This document shows positions 1 to 6,451 of a DNA stretch of 8,956 nt, piece after piece. The notes under the pieces are model-generated. The model saw nothing but the letters and a program-made list of their open reading frames with translations, ran no database searches and had not been told where the DNA came from. The position numbers were made by a program, and so were the translations under genes. Numbering within the stretch: position 1 is the stretch's first letter; every line of letters starts with the position of its first letter. Source of the DNA: Reyranella sp. Its GTDB lineage: Bacteria > Pseudomonadota > Alphaproteobacteria > Reyranellales > Reyranellaceae. The stretch lies in contig JADHLS010000165.1 in NCBI GenBank assembly GCA_016780605.1, forward strand, positions 1-8,956, in the 5' to 3' direction.

Positions 1-960
1 GTTGAAAAAGATGCGGCCGATGCCGGCGATGTGCGAATGGATGCCGTCGAATACCCGGCGGCCCTGTTCGTCCTGGTTGAAGCCCTCGGAGACGTGATGG
101 CGAATATATCGCCCGGCCTGGGAGAAGCCGATGGCCAGCGCATGGGTGATCTTGCCGCCCGTAGCGGCGGTCGCTGCAGGGTCGTAGCGCAGCCAGCTCA
201 CGATGTCGCGCGTCGCGGCAAAGCCCAAGCCCTGCACCTTGGGGTTCTTGGCCTCGTAGTGGAATTCATAGAGGTGCCCCGGCAGGGGCTTGACGCCGCC
301 CGTCAGCCGGATCGACCGCGAATCCACGAACGACCAGTCGCTACGGCGTAACTCGCGGCGCTCGTCGTCGGCGCGGGCGCGCACCGACAGCCGCGCCCAC
401 GGCTGCTCGAGGCCGGCGGCCTCGTAGGAAAGCTTGAAGACCTCGAGATTGCCGGCGCGCGTACCGGAAACGAACTCCTCGCGCACCATCTCGACGATCG
501 GCTCGCCGTCGTTGGTGGCGACTGGTGCAGAGAGGCCAAGACCCATGTTGGCGCGCGGCGCATCGGGGTCCCAGCCCGACCAGACGATGGTGTAGCCGCG
601 GCGCATCGGAAAGCCGTTGCCGACATCGGCCAGCGTCTTGGGATCGTTCACGCCCTGCGGGCCGTCGGCGATGTTGCCGAACAGCATCTTGCGCCCGCGG
701 TTGTTGACTTCGTAGAGGATGCGCCCGCTGCCCTTGGCCGGGTCCTTGGGCCGCAGGATGAAGACATCGGCCGTGTACTCGACCTTGCCATTGGCGTTGG
801 GCGGAGCCTTGTCGAGCAGGGCGATGCCCTTGTTGGCGGGATGCTGCGGATCGACCTCGCCGCGCGCCTTGCCGATCACACGCTCATAAGCGCCAACCTC
901 GCCGAACGGTGCACCGTCGGCGAGGGGTTCAACACGTTCGATATCCAGCGAAACAAGCAT
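1..960 (-). CDS. Abhydrolase_10-type alpha/beta hydrolase, C-terminus beyond the window
   Basis: The minus-strand frame is open for 320 codons from ATG at 960 to the left edge, so the C-terminus is missing. The start is supported by AGAGG at 966-970, five nt before the ATG. The protein begins MLVSLDIERVEPLADG and carries the nucleophile elbow GFSQAGRYIR (about residues 278-287, candidate nucleophile S280), followed by the stretch FDGIHSHIAGIGR that I recognise from the 'alpha/beta hydrolase domain' family PF20091. The elbow reads G-F-S-Q-A rather than G-x-S-x-G, which fits my recollection of this family (often GYSQS). The other triad residues lie outside the window. No signal peptide is seen, so it is probably cytoplasmic. 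It is the last visible gene of the MFS-hydroxylase-VOC run and may hydrolyse an ester or lactone of that pathway. The family assignment is fairly sure; the substrate is unknown. Confidence 0.85.
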   Translation of the reverse strand, partial: MLVSLDIERVEPLADGAPFGEVGAYERVIGKARGEVDPQHPANKGIALLDKAPPNANGKVEYTADVFILRPKDPAKGSGRILYEVNNRGRKMLFGNIADGPQGVNDPKTLADVGNGFPMRRGYTIVWSGWDPDAPRANMGLGLSAPVATNDGEPIVEMVREEFVSGTRAGNLEVFKLSYEAAGLEQPWARLSVRARADDERRELRRSDWSFVDSRSIRLTGGVKPLPGHLYEFHYEAKNPKVQGLGFAATRDIVSWLRYDPAATAATGGKITHALAIGFSQAGRYIRHHVSEGFNQDEQGRRVFDGIHSHIAGIGRIFFN

Positions 961-972
961 TCAGACCTCTTA

Positions 973-1056
973 CTGGACCGCGGGCCTCAATGTCGCGGTA
1001 AACCGCGACTAGCCCGCTCATGAATTCCGAGGCGGGCCTGGAGGCCCGCGGTCCGG
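973..1056. repeat. REP-like palindromic intergenic element, three-way-junction fold
   Basis: This fills most of the 101 bp gap between the VOC stop and the hydrolase start. A perfect 14 bp inverted repeat (975-988 GGACCGCGGGCCTC, 1041-1054 its complement) encloses two further hairpins: 992-999 with 1002-1009 (GTCGCGGT / ACCGCGAC), and 1012-1017 with 1032-1037 (GCCCGC / GCGGGC). The right arm can instead fold on itself as GCGGGCCTGGAGGCCCGC (1032-1049), the compact GC hairpin typical of REP sequences. There is no U-tract, so a classical terminator is unlikely. As RNA it could still uncouple the hydrolase from the upstream genes or stabilise the upstream message. Only this one copy is present in the window, so calling it a genomic repeat is inference. 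Confidence 0.6.
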
Positions 1057-1061
1057 CAAGA

Positions 1062-1475
1062 CTACGCCTTCGCCTCTTCAGGGGGGAAGTTCAGCTCGAC
1101 GCCGACACCGTCGGGATCATAGAGGAAGATCTGGGCGGCGCCGGTCCGCGGCACGACCTGCTCGCGGAACTTCACCTTCTTGGACTCGAGCCGCTTGCGC
1201 ACGCCCGGCAGATCGGTCGCGGAGAAGGCGATGTGGTCGAACCGGCCGGTGTCGTCGAACTTCTTCTCGGTGCCGCGCACGATGATGCCTTCGCGCGGCT
1301 TGCGCGGGCCGAGCAGATGCACGGTCGGCACGCCGCCGGAATAGAGCCAGTAGCCGGGGAAGCCGAGCGGCGGGCGATCGCCGTTCTCCAGCCCCAGCAC
1401 GTCGCAGTAGAAATCCTTGGTGCGTTCCAGGTCGGAAGGCTCGATGGTGAAATGCTGCAGGACGCCAAGCGGCAT
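1062..1475 (-). CDS. VOC-superfamily (glyoxalase/extradiol dioxygenase fold) protein
   Basis: A 137-residue protein with two betaalphabetabetabeta modules (about 4-56 and 77-131). His8 (QHFT), His53 (TVHLL), His81 (FDHIAF) and Glu127 (GVELNF) sit at the four positions that bind the divalent metal in VOC enzymes such as glyoxalase I. The C-terminal YDPDGVGVEL is the usual VOC ending. ATG at 1475 is preceded by GGAG about seven nt upstream. It lies 19 nt after the stop of the flavoprotein gene and probably shares its transcript. At this length it could be a lactoylglutathione-lyase-like, fosfomycin-resistance-like or small ring-cleavage enzyme; sequence alone does not decide. Given the catabolic setting, isomerisation or cleavage of a pathway intermediate is the likelier role (inference). 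The four intact ligands argue for a functional metalloenzyme. Confidence 0.88.
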   Translation of the reverse strand: MPLGVLQHFTIEPSDLERTKDFYCDVLGLENGDRPPLGFPGYWLYSGGVPTVHLLGPRKPREGIIVRGTEKKFDDTGRFDHIAFSATDLPGVRKRLESKKVKFREQVVPRTGAAQIFLYDPDGVGVELNFPPEEAKA

Positions 1476-1494
1476 GATCGGTCTCCGGTGATGA

Positions 1495-2709
1495 TCAGAC
1501 GAAGGTGAGGTCGGCGTCGGCGCCCAGCATCCAGGCGCCCACCGTCTCGAAATGCGACAGCCGGCCTTGCAGTTGCTGGGTCACGGTGTGGATGTCGCGG
1601 AAGCGGCGCTCCAGCGGATGGTTCTCGAAGATCGCGGTTGCACCAGCCGCGTTGTAGGCGAAGTCGACCGCCTCGCGCGCCTTGTGGATGGCGTTGGTCG
1701 AGGCCATGCGGATGGCGATTCGGTGATCGACCATGAGGCCGGCGCCGGCCGAGATCTCCTTCCAGATCTCGGCGACCGACTGCAGCAGGAAGGCGCGCGC
1801 CGAGCGGATGCCGACCTCGGCCAGCGCGAGGTTGGTCTGGACCACGGCGTTGTCGCGCAAGGGACTCTTCTTGCCGCGCGGGATCTTGTTCCTGGCCACG
1901 TCGACGAAGCTGTCGAGGCTCGCCCGGGCGATGCCCAGCGCCACGCCGGCGAAGCCCACCTCGTAGCAGGTCATCGCCGACATGCGATAAAGCGGTCCGT
2001 TCTCGCGGCATTCGCTCGCACCCTCGCGGGTGATCACGGCGCGGGTGATCGAATGCTCGGCCGGCACGAAGTGGTCGGTGAGGGCGAACTGGTCGCTTGC
2101 CGTGCCGCGCAGACCGACCACGCTCCAGATGTCGGTCCATTCGACCTCGTCCGCGCGCACCAGCATGGTGCGCTCGAGCTGGTGGCCGTCCGGTCCCAGC
2201 CGCGGCAAGCCGTCGGCCTGCCAGATCGGGCAGGCGGCGCCGAGCCAGGTGGCGTGCCGACCGCCCGAGGCGAAGGCCCACACGCCGGTCACCTTGTAGC
2301 CGCCTTCGCATTCGATCGCCCGCACGCGCGGGCCCGGACCCCAGGCCAGCACCGCGCGCGGGTCGTCGCCGAAGATCTTGCGGGCCACCGCCGGATCGAG
2401 ATAGGCGGCCGACATGGCGCAGCCGCCGGCCTGGCTCAGGCACCAGGCGGTGCTGGCGTCGCCCTTGGAGATCGCCTCGATCACATGGAAGAAGGTGACC
2501 GGGTCGGTCTCGAAGCCATCGAAGGAGCGCGGCAGCAGCAGGCGAAACAGTTTCGCCTCGTGCAGCTTGTCGAGCAGGGCGGGCGGCAGGCGGCGCTGGT
2601 CCTCGATCTCATCGGAGGCCGCCTCGACGATGGGCCGCAGCGCCTCGGCGCGCGAAACCAGCGCCGGATCTCCGGCAAGCTCCGCGGAAGACGGGATCAA
2701 CGTGTCCAA
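1495..2709 (-). CDS. Acyl-CoA-dehydrogenase-fold flavoprotein, probable flavin-dependent hydroxylase
   Basis: A 404-residue protein with the acyl-CoA dehydrogenase fold: an N-terminal helical domain, a middle beta domain with GVWAFASG (142-149) and GLRGTASD (199-206), and a C-terminal helical domain with FRDIHTVTQQ (370-379). It lacks the YEGT-type segment that carries the catalytic Glu in many true dehydrogenases. The combination of W-x-F-x-SG and R-D-h-H resembles the group that includes HsaA, DszC and the C2 component of p-hydroxyphenylacetate hydroxylase, which oxygenate substrates with reduced flavin from a separate reductase. No reductase is in the window. The only start that fits is TTG at 2709, with AGGAG nine nt upstream; the nearby ATG at 2714 is out of frame. 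It starts 18 nt after the MFS stop. The fold is nearly certain; hydroxylase rather than dehydrogenase is a reasoned inference. Confidence 0.87.
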   Translation of the reverse strand: MDTLIPSSAELAGDPALVSRAEALRPIVEAASDEIEDQRRLPPALLDKLHEAKLFRLLLPRSFDGFETDPVTFFHVIEAISKGDASTAWCLSQAGGCAMSAAYLDPAVARKIFGDDPRAVLAWGPGPRVRAIECEGGYKVTGVWAFASGGRHATWLGAACPIWQADGLPRLGPDGHQLERTMLVRADEVEWTDIWSVVGLRGTASDQFALTDHFVPAEHSITRAVITREGASECRENGPLYRMSAMTCYEVGFAGVALGIARASLDSFVDVARNKIPRGKKSPLRDNAVVQTNLALAEVGIRSARAFLLQSVAEIWKEISAGAGLMVDHRIAIRMASTNAIHKAREAVDFAYNAAGATAIFENHPLERRFRDIHTVTQQLQGRLSHFETVGAWMLGADADLTFV

Positions 2710-2718
2710 AACATCGCT

Positions 2719-2723
2719 CTCCT
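2719..2723 (-). promoter_or_regulatory. Shine-Dalgarno AGGAG that selects the TTG start
   Basis: On the minus strand AGGAG is followed after four nt by ATG (2714-2712) and after nine nt by TTG (2709-2707). Only the TTG opens the 404-residue reading frame. The ATG reads MFWTR and stops at 2697-2699. The next in-frame ATG lies deep in the conserved protein (Met99), so TTG must be the start unless the sequence has an error here. Confidence 0.75.
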
Positions 2724-2727
2724 GCGT

Positions 2728-4098
2728 TCAGTCGGCGGCGGCCAGCTCACGGTCGATCTGCTCGAGCGTCTTGCCCCTGGTCTCCAGCCCGAAGAAATAA
2801 TAGACCACCCCGGCCATCAGGAACCAGCAGCCGAGATAGACGAAAGCCGTCGGAATCTCGGTCAGTGGTACGTCGGGTTTCAGATAGTTCTGCGAACCCA
2901 CGATCAGGGCGAGCCCGACCGGGCCCAGGATCTTGCCGATGCCGCCGAAGCCATAGGCAGAGCCCATGCCCGAGGTCTTGAGATGCGAGGGCCAGATCTC
3001 CGCCGCGTAGGGACCGACGATGGCGAAGCCGCCGTCGACGAAGAACATGGCGGCGGCCAGGATCAGCCAGAAGGCCGACAGGCCGAACAGCGTGGCATTG
3101 TAGTTGTAGCCGGCGACGATGATCAGGACGCCGGCGCCGAAGCCCAGCAGGCCGCCGCAATTCCGCCGGCCGATCGCTTCGGAGAGCCATGAGAAGCTGA
3201 GGCGGCCGATGAAGCCCGTGACGGTGAGCAGGATCATCATCTTGGACGCTTCCTGCGGCGTCACCTTCAACAGCAGCACGAACAAGGAAGGTGCCCACAG
3301 GGCGATCCCGTAGGCGCCGGTCTGGGCGCCGGCATTGCCGAGCCACGACACCAGCAGGCTGCGCGGATACTTGAAGAGGTCGAACCAGTTGGTCTTCACC
3401 ACCTTGGTTTCGTCTGCGCGGGGCAGTGGCAGGGTCTTGGGATCGACCTGCAGGGCCCAGGCCAGCGACTTGCGCGCCTCCTCGAGCCGGCCCTGGCGGG
3501 CCAGCCAGTGCGGCGATTCGGGCACCCACAGCCGCACCAGCAGGACGATGAGGGCGGGCAGCACGCCGATCGCGAACAGCAGCCGCCACTGGTCGGCGCC
3601 GAGGAAGGCGCCCAGCACCGCGCCCAGGCCGACGCCAATCGGGATGACGCAGGTCACCAGGCCGCCGACCCAGCCGCGCTTGGACGACGGCATGAACTCC
3701 TGCACCAACGGCAGGTCGACGCAATAGAGTCCGCCGACACCGAAGCCGACGAAGAAGCGCATGATGGTCAGGTAGACCCAGCCGTTGTCCGGCGTGAAGT
3801 AGAGCAGGCCGGTGGCGATCGAGAAGTTCAGCACCGTGCCGATGAACACCTTGCGGCGGCCGATGCGGTCGGCGATCCAGCCCCAGACATAGGCGCCGAG
3901 GATGGCGCCGATGCCCGAGCTCAGGAACACCATGGCGGTCTGCCCGAAGGTGAGCTTCCACGGCCCGATCAGGAAGGCGAACACGAACGCGATCAGGAAG
4001 AAGTCGAAGAATTCCAGCGCGTCGCCGATGATGGCGGCGGCGAGTATCTTCTTCTGGTTGCCGGTCAGAGTGGTCTGCCGGTCGAGAACGTCGAACAT
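2728..4098 (-). CDS. MFS transporter, sugar-porter-like metabolite symporter
   Basis: A 456-residue membrane protein with about twelve hydrophobic helices and a soluble central loop (about 200-240). Hallmarks are DALEFFDFF in the first helix (26-34), the loop 2-3 motif GWIADRIGRRKVF (73-85), RFFVGFGVGG (114-123), PESPHWL (193-199) after helix 6, the second-half repeat SEAIGRR (306-312), and the C-terminal GLETRGKTLEQID (437-449). The PES-x-W-L and ET-x-GKTLE signatures are those of sugar-porter and related proton symporters, a group that also takes up aromatic and other organic acids. The frame stays open upstream, but ATG at 4098 is chosen: AGAGG lies seven nt before it and the protein then starts at the usual distance from helix 1. 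It is the first gene of the left operon, so it probably imports that pathway's substrate. Substrate unknown. Confidence 0.93.
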   Translation of the reverse strand: MFDVLDRQTTLTGNQKKILAAAIIGDALEFFDFFLIAFVFAFLIGPWKLTFGQTAMVFLSSGIGAILGAYVWGWIADRIGRRKVFIGTVLNFSIATGLLYFTPDNGWVYLTIMRFFVGFGVGGLYCVDLPLVQEFMPSSKRGWVGGLVTCVIPIGVGLGAVLGAFLGADQWRLLFAIGVLPALIVLLVRLWVPESPHWLARQGRLEEARKSLAWALQVDPKTLPLPRADETKVVKTNWFDLFKYPRSLLVSWLGNAGAQTGAYGIALWAPSLFVLLLKVTPQEASKMMILLTVTGFIGRLSFSWLSEAIGRRNCGGLLGFGAGVLIIVAGYNYNATLFGLSAFWLILAAAMFFVDGGFAIVGPYAAEIWPSHLKTSGMGSAYGFGGIGKILGPVGLALIVGSQNYLKPDVPLTEIPTAFVYLGCWFLMAGVVYYFFGLETRGKTLEQIDRELAAAD

Positions 4099-4306
4099 GG
4101 CATTTCCTCTTGGCGCTTTGTTTTTGCGCCTTTTCCCTGAGGTAAACGCTACGCCCTGGGGTCTGCCGGCGCCAAACCTTTGGCCGGTCGCGGTTTGCCT
4201 CTCGAAACGCGACCCTGCATTGCTGCGGTGCCTTTGCTGGACCACGCTGCGTTTCAGGGGCATCACCTCACCCTGAGGAGCGCACGCAATACAGGGGGAG
4301 ACCGTC
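4099..4306. promoter_or_regulatory. Divergent promoter region between MFS operon and decarboxylase-like gene
   Basis: No gene is supported in these 208 bases. They must hold the promoters for the minus-strand operon and for the plus-strand gene. Three dyads are visible: GGCGC/GCGCC (4112-4116, 4126-4130) next to the MFS ribosome site; GCCAAACCTTTGGC (4171-4184), a 6 bp dyad with a 2 bp spacer and the size of an operator; and an imperfect hairpin GGTCGCG/CGCGACC (4186-4192, 4208-4214) extended by TTT/AAA with one bulged G. I could not identify convincing -35/-10 pairs. No regulator gene adjoins this region; the IclR gene is about 3 kb away. Confidence 0.55.
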
Positions 4307-5164
4307 ATGAACTGGACCGACCGCCGCCGGCGTTTTCGCGCGATCCTGTCGGGCGAGCGTTGCGTGCATCCCGGCTCGGTGTTCGATCCGATCTCCGCCC
4401 GCATCGCCGAGGACCTGGGCTTCGAGGTCGGCATGTTCGCGGGCTCGACGGCGTCGCTCACGGTGCTGGGCGCGCCCGACCTGATCGTGCTCACCCTCAG
4501 TGAATTCGCGGGCCAGGCCTATCGCATCAACCGCGCCGGAAACCCGCCGCTGATGGTCGATGCCGACCACGGCTACGGCAATGCGCTGAACGCCAAGCGC
4601 ACGGTCGAGGAGCTGGAGACGGCGGGCGTCGGCGGCCTCAGCCTCGAGGATACCGACCTGCCGACGCCGTTCGGCACGGCCAAGCCGCGGCTCACCTCGA
4701 TCGCCGAGGGCGTCGGCAAGATGAAGGCGGCGCTGGCGGGGCGCCAGGATCCGGCGCTCTGCATCGCCGGTCGCACCAGTGCGGTGCAAATTACCGGGCT
4801 CGACGACGCCATCGCCCGCGGCAAGGCCTATGAGGCGGCGGGCGTCGATGCGCTGTTCTTCGTCGGCGTGCGCACCCGGGCCGAGCTCGATGCGCTCTCG
4901 GCCGCGACGACCCTGCCGCTGATCCTGGGCGGCGTCTCGGGCGATCTCACCGATCTTGCCTATCTCAGCGCGCGGCGCGTGCGCATCGCGCTGCAGGGCC
5001 ACCAGCCCTTCGCTGCTGCGGTCAAGGCCATCCACGACACGTTGCGCGCCCTGCGCGACGGCACGCCGCCCGGCAAGCTCACCGGCATCGCCGATGCCGA
5101 GCTGATGAAGCGCGTGACGCGTGATGCCGACTATACGAAGTGGACGAAGGAGTTTTTGTCCTAG
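4307..5164 (+). CDS. PEP mutase/isocitrate lyase superfamily, oxaloacetate-decarboxylase-like
   Basis: A 285-residue TIM-barrel protein. DADHGYGNAL (85-94) supplies the Mg-binding aspartates and LEDTDLPTPFG (113-123) the second metal-site acidic pair and gating-loop region; GRTSA (155-159) follows. The isocitrate lyase K-K-C-G-H active-site motif is absent. The sequence follows my recollection of Pseudomonas aeruginosa PA4872 closely (SVFDP-SARIA-DLGFE, LSEF, DADHGYGNAL), and His232 in QGHQPF corresponds to the invariant His of that family. PA4872 decarboxylates oxaloacetate and 3-methyloxaloacetate to pyruvate or 2-oxobutyrate. GGGGGAG at 4294-4300, six nt before ATG 4307, fixes the start. 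It stands alone on the plus strand, divergent from the MFS operon, and could dispose of its end product (inference). Other lyases of the superfamily, such as dimethylmalate lyase, remain possible but fit less well. Confidence 0.88.
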   Translation: MNWTDRRRRFRAILSGERCVHPGSVFDPISARIAEDLGFEVGMFAGSTASLTVLGAPDLIVLTLSEFAGQAYRINRAGNPPLMVDADHGYGNALNAKRTVEELETAGVGGLSLEDTDLPTPFGTAKPRLTSIAEGVGKMKAALAGRQDPALCIAGRTSAVQITGLDDAIARGKAYEAAGVDALFFVGVRTRAELDALSAATTLPLILGGVSGDLTDLAYLSARRVRIALQGHQPFAAAVKAIHDTLRALRDGTPPGKLTGIADAELMKRVTRDADYTKWTKEFLS

Positions 5165-5568
5165 GCCTGGAGACTCGGCCGCTGCTTCGACAGGGCATGG
5201 TCGAGTTCGGCGGCGTTGGGGCAGAAGGTGCGATATTCCTTCTCCTCGGTCCCGGCCAGCCAGTCACGGCACTTGCGCTTGTCCGCGCAGGTCGTGCAGG
5301 CCCAGGTCATGTCGCGCACCGTCTCGACAGGCAGTTGCCGGGTATCGACACCGAGCCGCGTGACCATCTGGTCGAGCAGTTCGCGCGAACCGGCACATCC
5401 GGCGATCAGGGGCGCAATCTGGGAGCGCATCAAACCGGCATCCGCCAGCACGGCATCGAGGGAGCCCATGGCCTCGAGCTGCACGAGTTCGCGCCGCAGC
5501 TGCCGGCGCCTGCGAAGGGTTTCAACGAAGCGATGAAGCGTTTGCTGGAGATTCTGGAGCGTTGTCAT
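5161..5568 (-). CDS. DUF6455-type small cysteine-rich protein
   Basis: A 135-residue protein of unknown function. Residues 1-35 are a basic, probably helical N-terminus. Then comes a C-terminal module with C91-x2-C94-x5-C100 and F-C116-P-N-A, plus a lone Cys58. This Cys pattern with CRDWL and FCPNA is what I recall for DUF6455. The four clustered cysteines could bind a metal or an iron-sulfur cluster, or form disulfides; the sequence does not decide. No signal peptide is seen. ATG at 5568 has AGGAGG eight nt upstream; an in-frame TTG at 5631 is rejected because it would put the FNR box inside the gene. It converges on the decarboxylase-like gene, the stop codons sharing CTAG. It lies 72 nt after the PhyH stop and has its own FNR-type promoter, so it is probably a separate oxygen-responsive unit. 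Confidence 0.83.
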   Translation of the reverse strand: MTTLQNLQQTLHRFVETLRRRRQLRRELVQLEAMGSLDAVLADAGLMRSQIAPLIAGCAGSRELLDQMVTRLGVDTRQLPVETVRDMTWACTTCADKRKCRDWLAGTEEKEYRTFCPNAAELDHALSKQRPSLQA

Positions 5569-5617
5569 GGCCCTGGCCTCCTCTAACCGAGGATGGGCGC
5601 CGCGGCGACCGCTCGCT

Positions 5618-5631
5618 TTGATGCAGATCAA
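5618..5631 (-). promoter_or_regulatory. FNR/FixK/Anr-type box upstream of the DUF6455 gene
   Basis: TTGATCTGCATCAA on the minus strand is a perfect match to TTGAT-N4-ATCAA, the consensus of FNR, Anr, FnrL and FixK regulators, which act at low oxygen. It lies 49 nt before ATG 5568. If its centre (5624.5) is at -41.5, the -10 window is 5595-5590, which reads CATCCT (three matches to TATAAT, including A2 and T6), and transcription would start near 5583. That is class II activator geometry. The implied leader is only about 15 nt, with the Shine-Dalgarno close to the 5' end, which is tight. The box begins ten bases past the PhyH stop codon. Confidence 0.8.
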
Positions 5632-5640
5632 GCCGCGAGG

Positions 5641-6438
5641 CTATGACGTCAGCTTGGTGTGGGTGGCGACCGGATGGATGCGCAATCGTCGCGCCAGCGA
5701 GACGTTGGCGCGCGCCTCGAGCCCCAGCCAGGCGCGTAGCTGTGGCGACAGGCTGTCGATCGTCTCCGGCGACAGGCTGGCGTTCCAGTTCTGCTGCTGG
5801 CGGATGAACGAGCGCGAGTAGTAACCGAACAGCAGGGCGCGCTCGCGGTCCTTCGAGACATTGGCGCCGGAGGTGTGCCACAGCCGGCCGTCCATGACGA
5901 CGAAGGAGCCGGCCGGGGCCTTGAACGGCACCATGCGGGTGCGTGCGTCCTGGGGCAGTTCCGAGGCGTATTTGATCTTGTGGCTGCCCGGCAGGTAGCG
6001 CGTGGCGCCGTTCTCCTCATCGACGTCGTTCAGGCACCAGATGACGTTGATGCTCCAGGGCTGCAGCCACGGCTCGGGCACGACGATGCCCTGGTCGGAA
6101 TGCAACTCCATCGATTGGCTGCCGGGCAGCGCGATGTTGGCCGTGAAGTTCGAGATCAGGAAGTCCGAGGTCAGCAGCGCGGTCACGAACTCGATCGCCG
6201 TCGGGTGCTGGATCAGCTCACGGAAGATCGCGTCGCGTTCCAAGAGATAGAAGACGCGGACATTGTGCTCATTGGGGTCGAGCCCGATCTGCCGCGTCGG
6301 CACGCCGGCCCGCTCGTTGTTCTCGGCCGCCTGCCATAGCTTGGCGCGCACGCTCTCGGTCTCGGCCGGCGTCAGGATACCGGGAACGACGCAGCATCCG
6401 TCCTCGAGCAGTTGGCGCTTGGCAACCTCGAGATCCAT
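5641..6438 (-). CDS. Phytanoyl-CoA dioxygenase (PhyH) family Fe(II)/2-oxoglutarate oxygenase, downstream copy
   Basis: A 265-residue PhyH-family protein. The iron facial triad is H113-S-D115 (in MELHSDQG) and H188 (in RLWHTSG); R200, twelve residues after the distal His, is the likely 2-oxoglutarate-binding Arg. ENGATRYLPGSHK (142-154) and APAGSFVVMDG (174-184) are typical of the family. Enzymes of this family hydroxylate a substrate while turning 2-oxoglutarate and O2 into succinate and CO2. ATG at 6438 has AGGAGG five nt upstream. Thirteen nt separate it from the stop of the upstream paralogue, so the two are surely co-transcribed. The C-terminal FIRQQQNW...SLSPE segment is shared with that paralogue and is a useful subfamily marker. 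Substrate unknown; it need not be a CoA ester. Confidence 0.9.
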   Translation of the reverse strand: MDLEVAKRQLLEDGCCVVPGILTPAETESVRAKLWQAAENNERAGVPTRQIGLDPNEHNVRVFYLLERDAIFRELIQHPTAIEFVTALLTSDFLISNFTANIALPGSQSMELHSDQGIVVPEPWLQPWSINVIWCLNDVDEENGATRYLPGSHKIKYASELPQDARTRMVPFKAPAGSFVVMDGRLWHTSGANVSKDRERALLFGYYSRSFIRQQQNWNASLSPETIDSLSPQLRAWLGLEARANVSLARRLRIHPVATHTKLTS

Positions 6439-6451
6439 TCGTTCCTCCTTT

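Noticed and set aside
1172..2443. Minus-strand frame of 423 codons overlapping the flavoprotein and VOC genes
   Set aside because: Arg-rich composition typical of a shifted frame; the other frame encodes two clear families with good ribosome sites.
1552..3192. Long plus-strand open frame of 546 codons
   Set aside because: It lies antisense to the flavoprotein and MFS genes, crosses their boundary, is low-complexity Arg/Gly/Ala/Asp/His-rich, and matches no fold. It is a GC-rich shadow frame.
4112..4134. GGCGC hairpin followed by TTTT, looking like a plus-strand terminator
   Set aside because: The stem has only 5 bp with a 9 nt loop, and no plus-strand gene lies upstream to terminate; it is more likely part of the promoter or leader region.
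4099..4494. Upstream extension of the MFS frame (132 extra codons)
   Set aside because: It would place about 130 non-family residues before helix 1 and run into the divergent plus-strand gene; ATG 4098 has its own AGAGG.
4268..5035. Minus-strand frame of 255 codons
   Set aside because: Antisense shadow of the oxaloacetate-decarboxylase-like gene, with Arg/Asp/Gly-rich composition and no recognisable domain.
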